From positions 62,001 to 126,000 of the forward strand of contig JAWKUA010000019.1 of assembly GCA_041398785.1 (NCBI GenBank): a stretch of DNA of 64,000 bases, in the 5' to 3' direction. The position numbers and the translations under genes are program-made. Below are positions 53,273 through 61,358 of the stretch, piece after piece. Each line of letters begins with the position of its first letter. Position 1 is the first letter of the stretch. The notes under the pieces were generated by a model. The model was not told where the DNA came from. It saw nothing but the letters and a program-made list of their open reading frames with translations, and did no database searches. This DNA is from Planctomycetaceae bacterium. Its GTDB lineage: Bacteria > Planctomycetota > Planctomycetia > Planctomycetales > Planctomycetaceae.

Positions 53273-54079
53273 ATGGCAACGATGAACGAACAGCTCTCAC
53301 AGGACCAGCAGAAAATCCGTCAACTGGAAGAGCGGATGCGATTGCTGGAGGACGAACTCATGCAGGCGCAGAAGCTGAGTTCCGTCGGTGCGCTGGCCAG
53401 CAGCATCACTCACGAATTCAACAACATTCTGACAACGGTCATCAACTACGCGAAAATGGGTGTCCGGCATAAGGACGCGAAGACACGAGACAAGTCCTTT
53501 GACCGAATCCTTTCCGCCAGCCAGCGAGCCAGCAAGATCACGACCGGCATGCTGGCGTACGCTCGCAACACCGGCGACCGAGTCGAGCCCGTGGAATTGA
53601 GCCGTCTGCTGGAAGGCGTGCTGGTCCTGGTGCAGAAGGATCTGCAGATGCATCGCATCGGAGTCGATCAGGATCTGCAGCCGGCGGTCTGGGCGTCGGC
53701 TAACGCCAGCCAGATTCAGCAGATCCTGATGAATCTGATCGTCAACGGACGTCAGGCGATGAAGGAAGGTGGTCGCCTGAAGCTGGCGACTCGCGACAAC
53801 GTCGAAGACGGCTGGGCGGAAATTTCGGTCGGCGACACGGGCTGCGGGATTTCCAATGAAAAGCTGCAAAAGATCTTCGACCCGTTCTACACAACGAAAA
53901 CCGCGGACGCTCGCGGACAGGGCGGCACCGGTCTGGGGCTGGCACTTTGCCGAAGAATCATTGAGGCTCACAAGGGACGCATCCGTGTGGAGAGCGAAGT
54001 CGGCAGGGGCACGACGTTTACGTTGAAACTTCCGCGAGCCGAATCGCCGGCGGGTCTGATCGACACGTCAGCGGCGTAG
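53273..54079 (+). CDS. Cytosolic sensor histidine kinase (no sensor domain)
   Basis: The 268-residue kinase starts with a coiled coil (QKIRQLEERMRLLEDELMQA) that feeds directly into the H-box SSITHEFNNIL with His47. The N-box (QILMNLIVNGRQAM), G1-box (VGDTGCGIS), F-box (IFDPFYTTK) and G2-box (GGTGLGLAL) of the HATPase domain are complete. There is no membrane segment, PAS or receiver domain, so its signal must come from another protein. No response regulator is adjacent. Family members of this short kind often serve as orphan kinases in phosphorelays. Confidence 0.93.
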   Translation: MATMNEQLSQDQQKIRQLEERMRLLEDELMQAQKLSSVGALASSITHEFNNILTTVINYAKMGVRHKDAKTRDKSFDRILSASQRASKITTGMLAYARNTGDRVEPVELSRLLEGVLVLVQKDLQMHRIGVDQDLQPAVWASANASQIQQILMNLIVNGRQAMKEGGRLKLATRDNVEDGWAEISVGDTGCGISNEKLQKIFDPFYTTKTADARGQGGTGLGLALCRRIIEAHKGRIRVESEVGRGTTFTLKLPRAESPAGLIDTSAA

Positions 54080-54237
54080 CACGTCGGAACGCCCTGCACC
54101 CGGTCACACGTTTCCGCGGACATCCGGCTTGCTGCCCCGCCGGCCCGTCGAGATGTACCGAGCCGGCTTGTGTCGTCGTGCGACCGCACAGCGGGAACAT
54201 CGTTTCGGACGGTCGGCGAACCGCATTGGCCTGCGGT

Positions 54238-54939
54238 TTATGGCGAATGCGATGCCAGTGCCTTTTGATACCAGGCACTGATCCAGGTCTGAGGAATGCC
54301 GATGTGTTCCACGACGACCTGACCAGTGAACTCAGCGGCCGACGGAACGCAAAACCCCTGTTTCATCGACACAAACGTCACGGTCATCGTCGCACGAATG
54401 CAGACTCCATCGGCCGCGCCGGTATCACAGTCCAGCCCGGAGGGAATATCGATCGCGAAAATCCGTGCGGAGGATTCGTTCGCGGCGGAGATGATTTCCG
54501 CGAACGGAGACCGCGGGGCGCCGTGGATCCCCGTACCCAGCAGGCAGTCGATGATCCAGTCTTCGGGCCGCAGATCCGCCAGCAGCGGCGTAAGTTGTTC
54601 CGGTTCGCGAATCTCGATGACGGGCAGACCGCTGTTGTGCAGAAACAACATGTTGGCTTCGTTGTCGGCGGTTAGTCGCCGGTCAGCCGGGATGTGTGCA
54701 ATCCGGGGTTCCCGACCGATGGCCGCCAGTTGCCGGGCCATCGCCAGGCCATCGCCGCCGTTGTTTCCAGGTCCGGCAAGAATCTGGATCCGGCTATCCG
54801 GCGAACAGTGCGGCAACAGACGATCGACGGCACCCCGCGCCGCGTTTTCCATCAGCAGCAGACTTGGAATGCCCAGTTCTCCCACGGCATCGGCGTCGAT
54901 CTGCCGGGACAGCTCACGGTTCATCGTGATTGGTGACAT
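54238..54939 (-). CDS. nnrE: NAD(P)H-hydrate epimerase
   Basis: The 233-residue protein of the YjeF N-terminal family interconverts the R and S forms of NAD(P)H hydrate, a damaged cofactor. The Rossmann fold motif LAGPGNNGGDGLAMARQL, the acid/ribose-binding DCLLGTGIHG, and the catalytic AIDIPSGLDCDTG are intact. The start is taken as ATG 54939 (MSPITMNRELSRQID), because the first 13 residues of the longer frame are not conserved. The dehydratase half (NnrD), often fused, is absent here. It stands as a single gene. Confidence 0.92.
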   Translation of the reverse strand: MSPITMNRELSRQIDADAVGELGIPSLLLMENAARGAVDRLLPHCSPDSRIQILAGPGNNGGDGLAMARQLAAIGREPRIAHIPADRRLTADNEANMLFLHNSGLPVIEIREPEQLTPLLADLRPEDWIIDCLLGTGIHGAPRSPFAEIISAANESSARIFAIDIPSGLDCDTGAADGVCIRATMTVTFVSMKQGFCVPSAAEFTGQVVVEHIGIPQTWISAWYQKALASHSP

Positions 54940-55114
54940 CGGGAGACTTGTCCGGCGAAATAAGACGGCGCGCGGCACCGATGAGACGTTTTGAAACGGG
55001 ATGTCCGGCGTAGTTCGTCGGCGATGCTTCCGTATGCGGTATCCGAATCGCCTGCCCGTCGGGTCGAGTCACACGCCGGGTTTCATCGTCTGACGTGAGA
55101 ATTCAGAGACCTTA

Positions 55115-55176
55115 ACGTGCGTTCCGGTTGTCGATCGCGGGAACCAGTCGCGATACTGCGAAAAACGAACGCACGT
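55115..55176. repeat. Widely spaced inverted repeat in the promoter region of the SDR gene
   Basis: The 10-base arms ACGTGCGTTC (55115-55124) and GAACGCACGT (55167-55176) are perfect inverted copies, 42 bases apart. They lie in the 330-base gap (54979-55310) between divergent genes. This could be an operator pair or a hairpin; no other signal was found in the gap. Confidence 0.5.
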
Positions 55177-55310
55177 ACAGTGACACCCATTCGGAATCTT
55201 CGCAAGCGGCAGTCTATAATGTCCGCTCAGAAATCGAATGGGGCGCGCAGGCGAACGGGTTACCGCGACGGCGCGGAGTAAACCGTTTTGTCACAGAAGG
55301 ATGATCGTTC

Positions 55311-56168
55311 TTGCTGGATTCGTTCAACGATCGCTGGGCTCTGGTCACTGGTGCATCTTCGGGCATTGGTGCCGAATTCGCTGCGCGGCTTGCCGGGCGC
55401 GGAATGCATCTGATTCTGGCGGCCCGCCGTTCCGATGCGATGAATGCGCTGGCTCAGGAACTGAATACCCGCCATGGAACGAAGTGCCACATCGTCAGCA
55501 TCGATCTGTCGCTGCCCGATTCCGGAAAGCGACTGGCGGACGAAGTTCAGAAGCTGGGGGTTCAGGTCGAACTGCTTGTCAACAACGCCGGCGTCGGCAT
55601 GATCGGCGACATTGAAACGACCAGTCCGGAGGAAGTCCGCCGGATGCTGACGCTTAATATTCTGACACTGACGGACCTGACATACAGGCTGCTGCCAGGG
55701 ATGCTGGATCGCAGGCACGGAGCGATCATCAACCTGTCATCCGTAGCGGCGTTCCAGCCGGTGGCATTCATGGCGGCGTATTCGGCCAGCAAGTCTTATG
55801 TCCTGCACTTCTCGGAGGCGCTGTGGGCGGAAGCTCGCAGCCGCGGAGTCACGGTGCTGGCCGTTTGCCCCGGCGCGACGGAAACGGAATTCTTCGATCG
55901 CGCGGGAGCCCCCGGGTGGCTGTCGAAACATACCAGCGTGACTCCGCAGCGAGTCGTCCGGAAATCACTGCGAGCACTCGAACGGCGGCGGCAATACATC
56001 ATTCCCGACTGGAAGAACTACCTGCTGAGCATTCTGGTCAGGCTCGCGACGCGACGAACCGCCGTCAACGAATCCAAACGCTACTTTCGCCCCGGAAAAC
56101 GCCGGCCGGATGACAATGCGGCACCGCCATCCGAATCGCAGAATCCGGGAAGCGACGGGGCGGCCTGA
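55311..56168 (+). CDS. Short-chain dehydrogenase/reductase
   Basis: The 285-residue protein of the classical SDR family has the cofactor loop TGASSGIGAEFA (residues 13-24), NNAGVG, the catalytic Ser in INLSSVAAFQP and the YSASKSY motif with Tyr and Lys. The phrase following the active site (LHFSEALWAEARSRGVTVLA) and the length fit the DltE/YqjQ-like subgroup. The start is TTG 55311 after AGAAGGA. The substrate cannot be deduced. The C-terminal 40 residues are basic then Pro/Asp-rich and unconserved-looking. Confidence 0.9.
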   Translation: MLDSFNDRWALVTGASSGIGAEFAARLAGRGMHLILAARRSDAMNALAQELNTRHGTKCHIVSIDLSLPDSGKRLADEVQKLGVQVELLVNNAGVGMIGDIETTSPEEVRRMLTLNILTLTDLTYRLLPGMLDRRHGAIINLSSVAAFQPVAFMAAYSASKSYVLHFSEALWAEARSRGVTVLAVCPGATETEFFDRAGAPGWLSKHTSVTPQRVVRKSLRALERRRQYIIPDWKNYLLSILVRLATRRTAVNESKRYFRPGKRRPDDNAAPPSESQNPGSDGAA

Positions 56169-56281
56169 TTTCCGGCGCCGCCGGTACTTTCCGTCTGCGT
56201 TCGGATTTCGTGCCGCCGGTTGTCTCGGCGCACATGCGGCCTAAACTCCGGCACTGTTCACTGCCACCGGGAGCAACCTTC

Positions 56282-56914
56282 GTGAAACGCCACTCTGACA
56301 GCAAGACCGTTCCCGCGCCGCGTCCGGACGCTGACGGTGCTGCGATCGACCCGGAACGCTGGGTCGACGACTATGGCGACTATCTATATCGCTATGCAGT
56401 CAATCGGCTGCGAGACAGCGGGGCCGCTGAGGAAGTCGTTCAGGAAACCTTCCTTGCCGGAATCCGCTTCCAGGACCGCTTCACCGGCAAGGGCGCGGAG
56501 CGTGCGTGGCTGCTGGGAATCCTGAAGCGGAAAATCGTCGACCACATTCGCAAACGCCATCGTTTTGACCGTGAAGCGGCCTACGATGAAAGCAGCGATC
56601 CGTCAGAAAAGCTGTTCGATCAAAAGGGAAACTGGAAAGCCGGAGCGTTCCCGACCATGACTCCCGACCAGCAGGTCGAGTCACGGGAAATCTGGGAAGT
56701 GGTTCGTCAGTGCCTTGACCAGTTGCCCAAGGGCCAGGCCGACGTGTTCACGCTGAGCGCCATGGAAGGCATGGATACGGATCAGATCTGTAAGGAACTG
56801 GACATCACACCGTCCAACCTGTGGGTGCGGCTGCATCGCGCCAGGCTGGCACTGGCCGGATGCGTCGGCTCGAAATGGTTTCAAGAGGAAGGGGTTCCTC
56901 AACATGTCAAATGA
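56282..56914 (+). CDS. ECF-like RNA polymerase sigma factor
   Basis: The 210-residue sigma factor has region 2 (YLYRYAVNRLRDSGAAEEVV then QETFLAGI, and WLLGILKRKIVDHIRKR) and region 4 (LDQLPKGQADVFTLSAMEGM, ICKELDITPSNLWVRLHRAR). GTG 56282 is chosen since it follows GGGAGC; a GTG at 56210 would add 24 residues. Its 3' end overlaps the downstream Ser/Thr kinase gene by 11 bases, so both are co-translated. No anti-sigma factor is present; in planctomycetes such sigma-kinase pairs are common and the kinase presumably controls the sigma factor. Confidence 0.93.
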   Translation: MKRHSDSKTVPAPRPDADGAAIDPERWVDDYGDYLYRYAVNRLRDSGAAEEVVQETFLAGIRFQDRFTGKGAERAWLLGILKRKIVDHIRKRHRFDREAAYDESSDPSEKLFDQKGNWKAGAFPTMTPDQQVESREIWEVVRQCLDQLPKGQADVFTLSAMEGMDTDQICKELDITPSNLWVRLHRARLALAGCVGSKWFQEEGVPQHVK

Positions 56915-59045
56915 CGGCGATGACAGCGACCAGGCTTTCTCGCGACTGGTTTCCCAGTCGTTTTCCGGCCGGCTGACTCCGTACCAGCAACAGAAGATGC
57001 GAGACCAACTGGAACGCAGCAGCGAGACTCGCGCGTTTGCGAAGATCTCCTCGCTGATTCAGGACTCCGTTTCGGACATTGCGGAAAAGTCGCTGGCCGG
57101 AGTCGCGGACGTCGGGCCGGGGCTGTCTCAGGAGGCCAAAGCCCGGTTGAGAGATTCCGTCCGCCGCGCGCAGCAAAGCCGCAGCCAGGCGATGGCCGGA
57201 ACTGCCGTGCCGGAAGATACCGCCGACCATTTGCCGGTTGATCCGCTGGGACGAACGCTGGCCGGAACGCACGACATGTCCGAAGACGCGGGCAGCCGTC
57301 GCACGTCATCGCAGTTTACTCTGCAGCGGAAACTGGGAGCCGGCGGCCTGGGAACCGTCTGGCTGGCTCGCGACGAACGCCTGAAGCGCATGGTCGCGCT
57401 GAAGGAAATTCATCCGGATGCCGCCGAATCGCCGCGGTCCTGGGAACGATTTCTTCGTGAAGCCGAAATCACCGGCCACCTGGAACACCCCAACATCGTT
57501 CCGCTGTACCAGTTCGGCACCGATCAGGACACCGGGCAGCCGTTTTACGCGATGCGGTTCGTAGGGAAACGCACACTGGTCGACGCAATCGAAGAATACC
57601 ACGACCGGCGCGAATCCGGCCACGACGTGGCCGTGGATCTGCAGAAGCTGCTGATCGCGTTCATCGGTGTCTGCCAGGCAATCGCCTACGCTCATTCACG
57701 AGGCATCATTCATCGCGATCTGAAACCTGAAAACGTCGCGCTGGATAACTTCGGTCAGGTCGTTGTGCTCGACTGGGGACTGGCGCGAGTGTCATCGGAC
57801 TATGACGCCGAAAGCGTTATTTCCGGAAGCCGCGTCGCAGCGGACATCGGGCCGGGGCAGACGATGGCCGGCGAAGTGATCGGTACGCCACTGTATATGG
57901 CTCCGGAACAGGCTGCCGGCCATCAGGAAAAAGTTGATCACCGCACCGACGTGTACGGTCTGGGAGCAATCCTGTTCGCGATGCTGACCGGCAGAGCTCC
58001 CCACGAAAAGAGCAGCGTCGGCAGCAACGGCGTCCGGCCGGTGGCGGAACTGCTGCAGGTGATTGCCGAGTCCGCGTCGCCGAGACCGCGAGACTACTTT
58101 TCCGGCATTCCGCTTGGCCTGGACGCGATCGTCGCGAAGGCCATGGAATTCAAACAGCACTCGCGCTTCCAAAGCGCTATGGAGCTGGCCGAAGCCGTGG
58201 AACGCTGGATGGCCGGTCGCAGCGAACGCCGCCGGCAATACGCGAACGCTCGCGGCGAAGGCCGCGAACTGCGCACCAGCATGCAGAACTTTGTCCGCGA
58301 CCTGGAACGCAACGCCCGCTTCATGGCCAGCCTGCCGCCGATTCAGGGCATCGTGAACAACAAACTCGGCCGCGATGAAGAAGATATCAGCATCTGGCGC
58401 GAACGGCTGGCGGTGATCTTTCGAGGTCTGCTGCGAACCAACTGTGACTTCTGCTCCGTGTCACTGTGCGAAGTCAGCGGGGATCAGTTTCAGGAAGTCG
58501 TGCGCGTCGACCGGCAGAAAACGGATATGTCAAACGTCCGGACAATTCCCGCAAGCCGGCTGACGTCCGGCCCGATGACGGACTGCTTCCGGTCGGTGAT
58601 GAACGGCGCGATCGACGAAGTCCGCGTGTTCCTGACGTCACGCTGCTCCACACCGTCATCGACGTCCGCCGGATTTCTGATCGCCGGCATTCCCGTGTTC
58701 GATGAGGCAACGGAAGAACCCTTCGGGTTCGTCATCGTCGAAGCCGGGCTGGTGCGGCTGACGGAAAACCTGATCCGCAACCGCCTGCGTTCGACGGAGA
58801 AAGTCTTCGTGCTGAACAACAACTGCGGCGTGCTGGTACAGATGGACCGCGACGGAACACGCGTCACCGAAAACGACGGCAAGTCCATGAATTCCGTATG
58901 CTCAAGCTGGAGCACCGTCCTGCCCGTTCTGAAGGAACGCGGTGAGTTTCAGGACGAACAGGACTTCTCCGTCTACGCCACTCGAGTCGACATCGTGCCC
59001 GGTGAAGAATCACTGGCACTGGTCCTGTGGCTCGGCAAAGAATAG
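56904..59045 (+). CDS. Soluble Ser/Thr protein kinase with C-terminal sensor-like domain
   Basis: The 713-residue protein has an N-terminal helical region (1-135), a Hanks-type kinase domain (about 138-420) and a C-terminal domain (about 490-713) that looks like a GAF-type sensor. The kinase has the glycine loop LGAGGLGTVW, Lys167 in VALKE, the catalytic loop HRDLKPENV (270-278) and DWG in place of DFG (290-292), a usual planctomycete variant. The APE is intact (YMAPEQ). There is no membrane helix, so it acts in the cytosol. The C-terminal domain contains NCDFCSVSLCEVSG and has several Cys. It is translationally coupled to the sigma factor gene, which is likely a target or effector. Confidence 0.92.
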   Translation: MSNDGDDSDQAFSRLVSQSFSGRLTPYQQQKMRDQLERSSETRAFAKISSLIQDSVSDIAEKSLAGVADVGPGLSQEAKARLRDSVRRAQQSRSQAMAGTAVPEDTADHLPVDPLGRTLAGTHDMSEDAGSRRTSSQFTLQRKLGAGGLGTVWLARDERLKRMVALKEIHPDAAESPRSWERFLREAEITGHLEHPNIVPLYQFGTDQDTGQPFYAMRFVGKRTLVDAIEEYHDRRESGHDVAVDLQKLLIAFIGVCQAIAYAHSRGIIHRDLKPENVALDNFGQVVVLDWGLARVSSDYDAESVISGSRVAADIGPGQTMAGEVIGTPLYMAPEQAAGHQEKVDHRTDVYGLGAILFAMLTGRAPHEKSSVGSNGVRPVAELLQVIAESASPRPRDYFSGIPLGLDAIVAKAMEFKQHSRFQSAMELAEAVERWMAGRSERRRQYANARGEGRELRTSMQNFVRDLERNARFMASLPPIQGIVNNKLGRDEEDISIWRERLAVIFRGLLRTNCDFCSVSLCEVSGDQFQEVVRVDRQKTDMSNVRTIPASRLTSGPMTDCFRSVMNGAIDEVRVFLTSRCSTPSSTSAGFLIAGIPVFDEATEEPFGFVIVEAGLVRLTENLIRNRLRSTEKVFVLNNNCGVLVQMDRDGTRVTENDGKSMNSVCSSWSTVLPVLKERGEFQDEQDFSVYATRVDIVPGEESLALVLWLGKE

Positions 59046-59328
59046 CCGCCGCATAACCGCCGGGTCGTTCAGAGTTCGCCAGGAAACTCTGATCAGCTTC
59101 AGCGTCTTCCGGCCGAATGTCGGCATCAGACGTTTCGTCCAATGATTACTTCGTGCTGTTCAAGTCCTTCGTGGTGACACGAATGCGGGACGGCCGGACG
59201 GTCAGCTACGGCGGCTACATTTCCAGTGGTACCGGCGTTAGACTGCTGCAAGATCTTTCGGGGACCTGGCGTCGCTGCGAGTCTCCGAAGCCAGCAGACC
59301 GACGATTTCCGGGACAGTTCTGACACCT

Positions 59329-60747
59329 ATGGAGACGTTCATTCAACCGATGTTGCTTGCGGCGGGAGAACACTCAGCCGGGGCATCGTCTGCCGCCGGT
59401 GATTTGCTGCAGGTCACCATCGCTCTGATCCTGGTGGCAGTCAACGGGTTCTTTGTCGCCGCCGAGTTTGCACTCGTCAAAGTGCGAGGCAGCCAGATTC
59501 AGGAAATGGTGCGGCAGGAACGGCCGTTTTCCGGAACGGCTCAGTGGCTGGTGGAACGGCTCGACGGATCGCTTTCCGCCTGCCAGCTCGGCATCACGAT
59601 GGCCTCACTCGCGCTGGGCTGGGTGGGCGAACCGGCGTTTGCCCGCCTGCTGGCGCCGGTGTTCCGCGCGGTGGGAATCACGTCCGAAACCGCCGTCCAC
59701 ACCATCGCGTTTATCGTCGCGTTCACGGCGATCACCGGGCTGCACCTAGTGATCGGCGAACAGGCGCCGAAGATCTTTGCGATTCGCCGGTCGGAGCAGA
59801 TGGTGCTGTGGTGCGCAGTGCCGATGAAGCTGTTCTACATCTTTTCGTATCCGCTGCTGGTCAGTCTGAACTGGACAACGTCGCTGATCCTTGCACGCTT
59901 CGGTATCCATGGCGCCGGTGGACACAGTACTCCTCACAGCGAAGACGAAATTCGGGCGCTGATCCGGGAAGCTCACATTCACGGCGACGTCACGCGTCAT
60001 GAACACCACTTGCTGAACGCCGTGTTTGAATTTGACGACATGATCTGCCGGAAGGTCATGGTCCCCCGTGTTGATGTGGAATGGCTGGACGTTTCGCAGT
60101 CGCTGGACGACTGCATCGAAAAGGCGCGCCGCAGTCGTCACACTCGGTTCCCGCTGTGTGAAGGATCGCTGGACAAGGTCGTGGGAGTCGTCCACATCAA
60201 GGATCTGATTGGTCTGACAGCCGACGACGACATCGATCTGAAATCGCTGCGGCGTCCGCCGAAACACGTTCCGGAAACCATTCCCATCAGCCGGCTGTTG
60301 CAACACTTTCAGGCGACTCGCCAGCACCTGGCATTTGTGGTGGACGAATACGGTTCCGTCAGCGGAATCGTCACTCTGGAAAACGTGCTGGAACAGATCG
60401 TTGGTTCCGTGGAAGACGAATTCGACATGGAAACTCCGGACATTGTGCCGGATGGCCCGGGGCAGTTCATCGTGCATGGCAGCACCGCCATCGAAAAGCT
60501 GCAGACTGTTCTGAATCTGAACCTGGATGACGAAGACGTCGATACGTTTTCCGGCTACCTGATGGCTCGCGCCGGTCAGATTCCGGAAGCCGGAGCGAAG
60601 ATTGAGTTCCACGGCGCCACCGCGGAGATTCTGGAAGTTCGCCATGCGCGAGCGGAGCGAGTTCGCGTGACATTGCCGGATCAGGCCGCCGGGCATTCGA
60701 CGGCCGCCGAGGTCGACGATTCCAGGGATGATTCTGAACACCGCTAA
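59329..60747 (+). CDS. CNNM/CorC-type membrane transporter (DUF21-CBS-CorC)
   Basis: The 472-residue membrane protein has the DUF21 transmembrane domain (IALILVAVNGFFVAAEFALV, SACQLGITMASLALGWVGEP and the PLLVSLNWTTSLIL region), a cytosolic pair of CBS domains around residues 215-345 (MVPRVDVEWLDVSQSLDDCI; HLAFVVDEYGSVSGIVTLEN), and a C-terminal CorC_HlyC domain. Members are magnesium/cobalt efflux or general divalent-cation transporters, gated by nucleotide binding to the CBS domains. ATG 59329 gives a plausible N-terminal periplasmic stretch. It is transcribed alone. Confidence 0.94.
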   Translation: METFIQPMLLAAGEHSAGASSAAGDLLQVTIALILVAVNGFFVAAEFALVKVRGSQIQEMVRQERPFSGTAQWLVERLDGSLSACQLGITMASLALGWVGEPAFARLLAPVFRAVGITSETAVHTIAFIVAFTAITGLHLVIGEQAPKIFAIRRSEQMVLWCAVPMKLFYIFSYPLLVSLNWTTSLILARFGIHGAGGHSTPHSEDEIRALIREAHIHGDVTRHEHHLLNAVFEFDDMICRKVMVPRVDVEWLDVSQSLDDCIEKARRSRHTRFPLCEGSLDKVVGVVHIKDLIGLTADDDIDLKSLRRPPKHVPETIPISRLLQHFQATRQHLAFVVDEYGSVSGIVTLENVLEQIVGSVEDEFDMETPDIVPDGPGQFIVHGSTAIEKLQTVLNLNLDDEDVDTFSGYLMARAGQIPEAGAKIEFHGATAEILEVRHARAERVRVTLPDQAAGHSTAAEVDDSRDDSEHR

Positions 60748-61358
60748 GCATGCGACAGTGTGACGAACGGATCGACAACAGGGCACGTGCCGTCTGATTT
60801 CCGGCGCAGTGGACTTCTGTCGATCTGTCTTGAGCGGCCCTTGCATTCGCGCAACACCTGCATTCTTCCCTGTTTTACATTTGGGGCCTTGCAGCTGTCC
60901 CGCAAAGGAATCTTTCTGAACAGGATGAGCCTGTCGCGGATTGAGTCGACGGACAGTGATGCGGCGTCTTCATTCGAAACCGGTTCTGTTTTTTCCGGCA
61001 TTCCCTGGAAATCCTGGGCGCGGCGCGCTTTTCGTTTTTCGTTTCGCTGGTCAAATACGCGCTGGTCTTTGAGTTCCAATAATTGATCAAAAATCAATCT
61101 GGCCCTGCGGCCCATCGAAAGGTGCATCCCGATCCCTTCACTCGCTGTGGAAACTGTCTCACACCACGTGTCTGAGTCGGTTCTCTGATGTCTTCAGGGA
61201 GTCAAACGGCTTTTCGATGAACCGCAATCCGTCCGGCGAATTATGCGACACGAAACGCAGAGGATTTTCGAGGGCCGGTCTGCATAGTTTGACATGGCGC
61301 ACGGAAGGTCGTTGCGTCCGGGGGTTTGAACAACTTCGATTCACAGAAGGAGAAACAA
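60748..61358. other. Intergenic, no gene recognised
   Basis: There are 611 bases. A minus-strand frame (60744-61127) is open but matches nothing and overlaps the end of the transporter gene. The right end contains the YTV gene's ribosome binding site AGAAGGAG. A Shine-Dalgarno of this strength suggests high expression of that gene. Confidence 0.4.

Noticed and set aside
60744..61127. 127-codon minus-strand frame
   Set aside because: It overlaps the end of the CNNM/CorC gene and matches no family; its composition gives no support.
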